30,200 nt of DNA, from assembly GCA_937872275.1 (NCBI GenBank), contig CALMSE010000176.1, positions 1 to 30,200 on the forward strand. The letters are read 5' to 3'. The stretch is from an uncultured Leucobacter sp. Lineage in GTDB: Bacteria > Actinomycetota > Actinomycetes > Actinomycetales > Microbacteriaceae. Positions 24,969 to 30,200 of this stretch are shown piece by piece. Numbering within the stretch: the stretch's first letter is position 1; the number at the start of each line of letters is the position of its first letter. Both the position numbers and the translations under genes were made by a program. The notes beneath the pieces are model-generated. The model saw nothing but the letters and a program-made list of their open reading frames with translations. It had not been told where the DNA came from and did not search any database.

Positions 24969-26513
24969 TCACCGCAGCCGCGGCAGCGGCACCGTGTCGT
25001 CGGATGCCGGCGCGAGCGGCAGCTCGACCCGGAAGGTCGCTCCGCCGCCGGGTGTCTCGTGCGCGCTCACGGAGCCGCGGTGCGCCTCTACGATCGACTT
25101 CACGATGGAGAGGCCGAGCCCCGAGCCGCCGGTCTCGCGGTTGCGGGACGTGTCGGCGCGCCAGAAGCGGTCGAAGATCTTCGAGCGCAGCTGCTCGGGG
25201 ATGCCCTCGCCGTGGTCGATGATCTCGAACACGCCGACGCCCCGGGTCGGCGCCGACGAGACCGCGATCTCGACCGGGCTGCCCTCCGGGCTGTAGCGCA
25301 GCGCGTTGCCGAGCAGGTTCGTCATGACCTGCCGCACCTTGTGCTCGTCGCCGAGCACCTGCGGCTCGCCCGCGTCCTCGATCACCGAGAACTCGCGCTC
25401 CGGGTCCTGGGCGCGCATGTCGAGCGCGGCGTCGGCGGCGAACTGGTTGAGCGGCAGCGGGGCGAGCTCCAGCGGTCGCCGCTCGTCGAGCCTCGCGAGC
25501 GCCAGCAGATCCTCCACCAGCGATCCCATGCGGATCGCCTCCTTCTCGATGCGCTCCATCGCCATGCCGAGCTGCTCCTCGTCGTCCAGCGCGCCCAGGC
25601 GGTAGAGCTCGGCGTAGCCGCGCACCGAGACGAGCGGGGTGCGCAGCTCGTGGCCGGCGTCGCCGATGAAGCGCCGCATCTGCTCGATGGTGCGCGCGCG
25701 CTCCGAGAAGGAGTCGTCGATGTGGTCGAGCATCACGTTGAGCGACTCGCCCAGATGACCCACCTCGGTGTTCGGGCTCGAGACCATGATGCGCTTCGAG
25801 AAGTCGCCACGCGAGATCTCGAGCGCGGTGCGCTCCACCTCGGCGAGCGGCACGAAGGTATTCGTGACGAGGATCCGCGTGAGTGCCGCGCCGAGCAGCA
25901 GCACGGCGATGCCGAAGCCGCTGAAGATGACGATGAAGCGGGTCATCACCTGGTTCGTGACCGCGGTCGACGAGGCGATCACCAGGGTGCCGCCGGGCTG
26001 CCCGCCGCCCGCCATGATGGGGATCGCGATGGTGCGCCACTCGACGCCGTCCTTGCTCTGCAGCGAGAAGGCCTCGCCGCCCTGGGTGAGCGACCAGTCG
26101 GGGGTGATGGCCGGCACCGAGGGGGCGGTCCGGGTGCTCTCGCTGCGCTGGTTGTCGTAGAGCAGCGTGCCCTCGCGATCGAGCACCGCGATGTAGTACC
26201 TGCTGTCGGCGCCGCGCACGTCGTCGCTCGTGAGGGCGCCCGTGTTGGCCCCCGGGGCGAGCACGCTCGCGGGGTCGTTGCGCAGCTGGCGCAGCTCCGT
26301 GTCCTGCACCCCGATCAGCTGCGGGCGCAGGAACGACATGGTGCCGACGCCCGCGACGATGAGCCCGAGGGAGAGGATGAACACCGTCACCCCGGTGATC
26401 TTCGTGCGCAGGGTGATGTCGGCCCAGCGCTGCGCCCGGGTGCGGCGCTCCTCCGACTCGATCGCCTCCTCGTCGATCACATCCGGATCCGCCTGCTCCG
26501 GGGTGTAGGCCAC
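24969..26513 (-). CDS. Two-component sensor histidine kinase
   Basis: 514 residues, GTG start 6 nt past the stop of the response regulator gene; the ribosome site is weak, suggesting coupling. A cytoplasmic acidic N-terminus, membrane helix (about 40-62), extracytoplasmic sensor region (about 63-190), second helix (about 191-214), HAMP (about 214-268), dimerisation domain with GHELRTPL (H288 phosphorylated), and ATPase with N403, DHGEGIP (433-439), FDRFWRAD and GGSGLGL (462-468). All key residues are present. Pairs with the regulator encoded upstream. The signal is unknown. Confidence 0.93.
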   Translation of the reverse strand: MAYTPEQADPDVIDEEAIESEERRTRAQRWADITLRTKITGVTVFILSLGLIVAGVGTMSFLRPQLIGVQDTELRQLRNDPASVLAPGANTGALTSDDVRGADSRYYIAVLDREGTLLYDNQRSESTRTAPSVPAITPDWSLTQGGEAFSLQSKDGVEWRTIAIPIMAGGGQPGGTLVIASSTAVTNQVMTRFIVIFSGFGIAVLLLGAALTRILVTNTFVPLAEVERTALEISRGDFSKRIMVSSPNTEVGHLGESLNVMLDHIDDSFSERARTIEQMRRFIGDAGHELRTPLVSVRGYAELYRLGALDDEEQLGMAMERIEKEAIRMGSLVEDLLALARLDERRPLELAPLPLNQFAADAALDMRAQDPEREFSVIEDAGEPQVLGDEHKVRQVMTNLLGNALRYSPEGSPVEIAVSSAPTRGVGVFEIIDHGEGIPEQLRSKIFDRFWRADTSRNRETGGSGLGLSIVKSIVEAHRGSVSAHETPGGGATFRVELPLAPASDDTVPLPRLR

Positions 26514-26519
26514 GGCCGG

Positions 26520-27221
26520 CTACTTCGCGTCGGTCTTGAGCATGTAGCCGAAGCCGCGCTTCGTCTGGATCAGCGACTCCTCGGTGAGCGGATCGAGCTT
26601 GCGGCGCAGGTAGGAGATGTACGACTCGACGATGCCGGCGTCGCCGTTGAAGTCGTACTCCCACACGTGGTCGAGGATCTGCGCCTTCGACAGCACCCGG
26701 TTCGCGTTCTGCATCAGGTAGCGCAGCAGCTTGAACTCGGTCGGGCTGAGCTCGACGGGGGTACCGTTCACCTGCACCTCGTGCGTGTCCTGGTCGAGCA
26801 CGACGGGGCCGGTCTCGAGCACGGCCTCCTCGTCCTCCTGGATCGTGCGGCGCAGGATCGCCTTGATGCGCGCGATGATCTCGTCGAGGCTGAACGGCTT
26901 CGTCACGTAGTCGTCGCCGCCGACGGTGAGTCCCATCACCTTGTCCTCGGTGTCGTCCTTCGCGGTGAGGAACAGGATCGGCGCGGTGTACCCGGCCGAG
27001 CGCAGGCGCTTCGTGACGCTGAAGCCGTTCATGTCGGGCAGCATGACGTCGAGGATGATGAGATCCGGCTCCTCCTCGAGCACGGCGGAGATGGTCTGCG
27101 CGCCGTTGGCGACCGCGCGCACGCCGAAGCCGGCGAAGCGCAGGCTGGTGCTCAGCAGCTCGCGGATGCTGGGCTCGTCGTCGACGATGAGGATCCGGGG
27201 GCCCTTGTTCTGTGCATTCAT
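26520..27221 (-). CDS. OmpR/PhoB-family response regulator
   Basis: 233 residues. Receiver domain (1-125) has D14/D15, phospho-acceptor D58, T86 and K108; the winged-helix effector (about 138-230) ends in the typical QTKRGFGYML. First gene of a two-gene unit with the sensor kinase 6 nt downstream. Its own promoter must lie between 27222 and the nested inverted repeat at 27330-27449. Similar to actinobacterial MprA/TcrA-type regulators, but I cannot assign a specific name. Confidence 0.94.
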   Translation of the reverse strand: MNAQNKGPRILIVDDEPSIRELLSTSLRFAGFGVRAVANGAQTISAVLEEEPDLIILDVMLPDMNGFSVTKRLRSAGYTAPILFLTAKDDTEDKVMGLTVGGDDYVTKPFSLDEIIARIKAILRRTIQEDEEAVLETGPVVLDQDTHEVQVNGTPVELSPTEFKLLRYLMQNANRVLSKAQILDHVWEYDFNGDAGIVESYISYLRRKLDPLTEESLIQTKRGFGYMLKTDAK

Positions 27222-27329
27222 AGACCCCAGTCTCTGACAGTTCGCTATGAGTCTGCTGGACGTTTTGAGGTCGAGCGTGGGAAGCGGACGGGGGCAATGC
27301 GCATGAACGCACAGATTTGCGGGACGCTG

Positions 27330-27449
27330 CGTGGGGGAGGGGAAAGGGTCCGGCGAAACATGGCCGGGTCTGGCGGGAGCAATCAGCCGCGGCTCGCCGC
27401 GACTGATTGCGGATGGATTGTTTCGCCGGACCCTTTCCCCTTCCCCACG
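27330..27449 (-). terminator. Very large nested inverted repeat after the helicase gene
   Basis: Outer arms 27330-27360 and 27419-27449 are 31 nt each with one mismatch. Between them lies a second inverted repeat, arms 27379-27392 and 27397-27410 (14 nt, one mismatch, loop CTCG). It begins about 10 nt past the helicase stop on the minus strand. Position suits a terminator, but the size and nesting are unusual. Confidence 0.65.
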
Positions 27450-27458
27450 TGGCGAAAC

Positions 27459-29114
27459 TCAGAGCTGGTCGGCGTCGAGGATCGTGTACGAGTACCCCTG
27501 CTCCGCGAGGAAGCGTTGGCGGTTCTGCGCGAAGTCCTGATCCACCGTGTCGCGGGTGACGAGGGTGTAGAACGAGGCCACCAGACCCTCGGACTTCGGG
27601 CGCAGCAGCCGCCCGAGGCGCTGCGCCTCCTCCTGCCGAGAGCCGAACGATCCCGAGATCTGGATCGCCACCGATGCGTCGGGCAGATCCACCGAGAAGT
27701 TCGCGACCTTCGACACGACGAGCAGCCGCTCCTCGCCCGCGCGGAACGCCCCGAACAGCCGCTCGCGCTCGTCGACCGGCGTCTGACCCGTGATGAGCGG
27801 GGCGCCGAGCGCCTCGGCCATCGACTCGAGCTGATCGATGTACTGGCCGATCACCAGCACGCTCTCCCCGGGGTGCTTCGCGATGATCCGCCGCCCCACG
27901 GTCTGCTTCGCCGCGGCGCTCGCCGCGATGCGGTAGCGCTCCTGATCCTCGGCCACCGAATAGTCGAAGCGCTCGCTCTCGGCGAGCTCGATGCGCACCT
28001 CGAAGCACTCCGCGGGGGCGATGAAGCCCTGCGCTTCGATCTCCTTCCACGGTGCGTCGTAGCGCTTCGGCCCGATGAGGCTGAACACGTCGCCCTCGCG
28101 CCCGTCCTCGCGCACGAGCGTCGCGGTGAGGCCGATGCGGCGGCGCGCCTGCAACTCGGCGGTGAGCTTGAAGACGGGTGCGGGCAGCAGATGCACCTCG
28201 TCGTAGACGATGAGGCCCCAGTCCTGGGCGTTGAGCAGCGAGAGGTGCGCGTACTCGCCCTTCCGGCGGCTCGTGAGGATCTGGTAGGTGGCGATGGTGA
28301 CGGGCTTCACCTCCTTCACCTGCCCCGAGTACTCGCCGATCTCCTCCTCGGTGAGGGTCGTGCGGCGGATCAGCTCGTCGCGCCACTGGCGCGCCGAGAC
28401 GGTGTTGGTGACGAGGATCAGGGTCTTCGCGCCGACGGCCGCCATCGCGCCCGCCCCGACGATCGTCTTGCCCGCACCGCAGGGGAGCACTACGACGCCG
28501 GATCCGCCCTCGGCGAAGCGATCGACGGCCTGGCGCTGGTAGTCGCGCAGGTGCCAGTCGCCCTCCGCGAGCTCGATGTCGAGGGGCTCGCCCGGAGTGT
28601 AGCCCGCGAGATCCTCGGCGGGCCAGCCGCGCGCCACGAGCTCCTGCTTGAGCTGGCCGCGCGCCCAGGGTTCGACGGCGTAGGAGTGCTCGTCGATCCG
28701 GCCGCCGAGCAGCGGGGCGATCCGCTTCGCGCTCGCGACCTCGCGCAGGATCGGCGGCTCATCGCTGCGCAGCACGAGCTCCCCGCCGGTGGCGTCGGCG
28801 CCCTCGGCGCCCCGCCGCTCGATCGTGAGCCGCCCGTAGCGCCGCATGGTCTCGGCGATCTCGGCCGACACGCCGGCCGGAACGGGGAACTTCGCGAAGC
28901 GGTCGAGGGTCGCCGTGATCTCCTCCGCGGTGTGCCCGGCGGCGCGTGCGTTCCAGAGGCCCAGCCGGGTCACGCGATAGGTGTGGATGTGCTCGGGCGC
29001 GCGTTCGAGCTCGGCGAAGACGGCGATCGCATGGCGCGCCTCCTCGGCGTCGGGGTGCGCGACCTCCAGCAGAATGGTGTGGTCGCTCTGCACGATCAGC
29101 GGCCCGAGAGTCAT
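27459..29114 (-). CDS. XPB/Rad25-like superfamily 2 DNA helicase
   Basis: 551 residues, the usual length of bacterial XPB. The N-terminal part carries an XPB damage-recognition-like region; motif I PCGAGKT (211-217), motif II DEVH (305-308), motif III TAT (330-332) followed by the XPB-specific RED motif (335-337), and motif VI QRLGRLLRP (498-506). A 3'-5' DNA helicase/translocase implicated in DNA repair; mycobacterial homologue is Rv0861c. A TAAAAT box ends only 8 nt before the ATG, so the transcript may have almost no leader. The gene upstream encodes its common actinobacterial neighbour. Confidence 0.94.
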   Translation of the reverse strand: MTLGPLIVQSDHTILLEVAHPDAEEARHAIAVFAELERAPEHIHTYRVTRLGLWNARAAGHTAEEITATLDRFAKFPVPAGVSAEIAETMRRYGRLTIERRGAEGADATGGELVLRSDEPPILREVASAKRIAPLLGGRIDEHSYAVEPWARGQLKQELVARGWPAEDLAGYTPGEPLDIELAEGDWHLRDYQRQAVDRFAEGGSGVVVLPCGAGKTIVGAGAMAAVGAKTLILVTNTVSARQWRDELIRRTTLTEEEIGEYSGQVKEVKPVTIATYQILTSRRKGEYAHLSLLNAQDWGLIVYDEVHLLPAPVFKLTAELQARRRIGLTATLVREDGREGDVFSLIGPKRYDAPWKEIEAQGFIAPAECFEVRIELAESERFDYSVAEDQERYRIAASAAAKQTVGRRIIAKHPGESVLVIGQYIDQLESMAEALGAPLITGQTPVDERERLFGAFRAGEERLLVVSKVANFSVDLPDASVAIQISGSFGSRQEEAQRLGRLLRPKSEGLVASFYTLVTRDTVDQDFAQNRQRFLAEQGYSYTILDADQL

Positions 29115-29122
29115 AACCCTCT

Positions 29123-29128
29123 ATTTTA
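29123..29128 (-). promoter_or_regulatory. Candidate -10 box of the helicase gene
   Basis: TAAAAT on the minus strand, 8 nt before the ATG at 29114. No convincing -35 was found. If used, transcription would start about two bases before the start codon. Confidence 0.35.
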
Positions 29129-29285
29129 CGCGATCCGCGAGCAGCGCCCGCACTCGCCTCGGTTTCGTGCGCGGGTCGCCCGCGATGGGTCGCGTTCGGG
29201 CGTCCGGGCATGCCCCGGATACCGATTCTCGACCCATTGCCGGGGGAGAGAGGGGAAGATGGAGAAGGGGGGAGGAGAAGGGGAC

Positions 29286-30200
29286 TCAGGCGGCCTCGAC
29301 CGCGACGATCGCCGAGAGCGGCAGCGTGCGCTGCACCCCGGCCTGCTCGTCGGTCGCGCGCAGGCGCCCGGAGGTGATCGCGACGGGCAGCAGGGTGAAG
29401 CTGCGCTCCTGACCTGCAGCGGCCGCGGTGACGCGCACCGCGGTGCGATCGCGGATGGCGAGTTCGAGACGCCGGCTCAGCTCCCCCGAACCGGGGGCGG
29501 ATCGCGCCGCCTCGTACACGAGCTCGGCCAAGGCGTCGAGATCGTCGGAGCCGACGGATCCGCCGTCCTCCGCGAGGGGGGCTTCGTCGGGGGCGTCGGG
29601 GGCGTCGGGTGAGTCGGCCCTCCCGAATACCGGCGGGCCGGCGGGTGCGGCGACTCCCGTGCCGTGCGTGCGCTGAAGATCTCGGAGTAGGTAGTCGAGC
29701 GGCTGCGGGATGCCCGTGAGGGAGAGGCGTTCGAGCAGCTCGCGGATCCGCTCGGTGCTGCCGCCGTGCCGCAGCGCTCGCCGCAGCGATGCGGGTGTGA
29801 GCCGCAGGGTGACAGCCACGCCCCACTGCTCGGCCTCGCCGATCTCGGCGAGCGAGCGCTCGTCGGCGGGCGGCAGCGGGCCGGGCACGATGAGGCTGAG
29901 GTCAGGCTGCAGGTAGACCCCGGTGGCGATGGGCGGGAAGCCCTCCTCCGCCAGGGCCCGTGCGGAGGCCCCGTCGCCGTCGAGCAGCGCCTGGGCGGGC
30001 GGCGAGAGCCTGCCCCCGACCGTGAGCCCCAGCTCTTCGGCGGTCGCGGCGAACGCCTGTGCCGCGGCGAGCGAGGCCTGGGGCAGCAGGGGGTATTGGA
30101 GGGGCAGCACCGTCTCGGCGGCACGGGCGAGATCGCCGTCGCTGAGCGCGAGCGCACCGCGCAGCGGGGCGTCGACGGTCGAGGCCGCGGCTGCCGCGAG
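29286..30200 (-). CDS. Helicase-associated protein, C-terminal part (5' end outside window)
   Basis: The frame is open to the right edge; about 304 C-terminal residues are visible. GVYLQPDLSLIVPGPLPP and the following helices match the helicase C-terminal-like region of the actinobacterial protein encoded beside XPB (Rv0862c in M. tuberculosis). An acidic, Pro/Ala/Asp-rich linker lies around 29560-29640, and the last ~55 residues (RDRTAVRVTA ... LPLSAIVAVEA) resemble a WYL-type fold by eye. It probably works with the helicase. A 171-bp gap lies between its stop and the helicase start. Confidence 0.8.
   Translation of the reverse strand, partial: LAAAAASTVDAPLRGALALSDGDLARAAETVLPLQYPLLPQASLAAAQAFAATAEELGLTVGGRLSPPAQALLDGDGASARALAEEGFPPIATGVYLQPDLSLIVPGPLPPADERSLAEIGEAEQWGVAVTLRLTPASLRRALRHGGSTERIRELLERLSLTGIPQPLDYLLRDLQRTHGTGVAAPAGPPVFGRADSPDAPDAPDEAPLAEDGGSVGSDDLDALAELVYEAARSAPGSGELSRRLELAIRDRTAVRVTAAAAGQERSFTLLPVAITSGRLRATDEQAGVQRTLPLSAIVAVEAA

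Noticed and set aside
27331..27540. Small open frame inside the nested inverted repeat
   Set aside because: It consists mostly of repeat sequence and overlaps the helicase end antisense; no ribosome site.
24610..29612. Very long open frames crossing several genes on both strands (1258 and 1606 codons)
   Set aside because: They run through the two-component and helicase genes out of frame, with His/Arg/Asp-rich translations; shadows.

Overview
The window is chromosomal DNA from a high-GC actinobacterium. Mycolic-acid-independent HtaA heme receptors, LAxTG cell-wall sorting signals, an XPB-type helicase beside its usual actinobacterial partner, two CIRCE boxes before groEL and the overall gene style suggest Micrococcales, perhaps a Microbacteriaceae genus such as Leucobacter. 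The genus is an inference from style, not a demonstrated assignment. No rRNA, tRNA, CRISPR array, insertion sequence or phage gene was seen.

Left part (1-6150): three HtaA-domain genes in a row on the plus strand. The first is cut by the window edge. The second is a 1261-residue mosaic with three HtaA domains, three Ig-like domains and a tandem pair of about 160-residue domains I do not recognise. The first two end in LAKTG sorting signals; the third, smaller protein has a plain C-terminal membrane anchor. A DtxR/IdeR-like palindrome precedes the large gene. Next, on the minus strand (6199-10543), a structured leader and a T-N11-A palindrome precede an operon of two short-chain dehydrogenases and an NTF2-like/flavin monooxygenase fusion, followed by a LysR regulator.

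Middle part (10544-17729): more iron and heme uptake. efeU-efeO-efeB (plus strand) lies behind a second DtxR-like box and a perfect 28-bp inverted repeat. hmuU-hmuV (minus) is divergent from hmuT (plus). The likely logic is: surface HtaA proteins bind heme and hand it to lipoprotein HmuT; HmuUV imports it with ATP; EfeUOB takes up iron, with EfeB as a Tat-exported DyP-type heme peroxidase. Then come a membrane protein with a LytR_C domain and groEL (18810-20426) with two CIRCE operators.

Right part (20492-30200): an amine-use cluster (flavin amine oxidase, SDR, APC permease on minus; Lrp/AsnC regulator divergent) that looks lower in GC than its neighbours and has an AT-rich control region. 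After it, all on the minus strand, come an OmpR-type response regulator with its sensor kinase, an XPB/Rad25-like helicase, and the C-terminal part of a helicase-associated protein running off the right edge. A very large nested inverted repeat separates the helicase from the response regulator gene.
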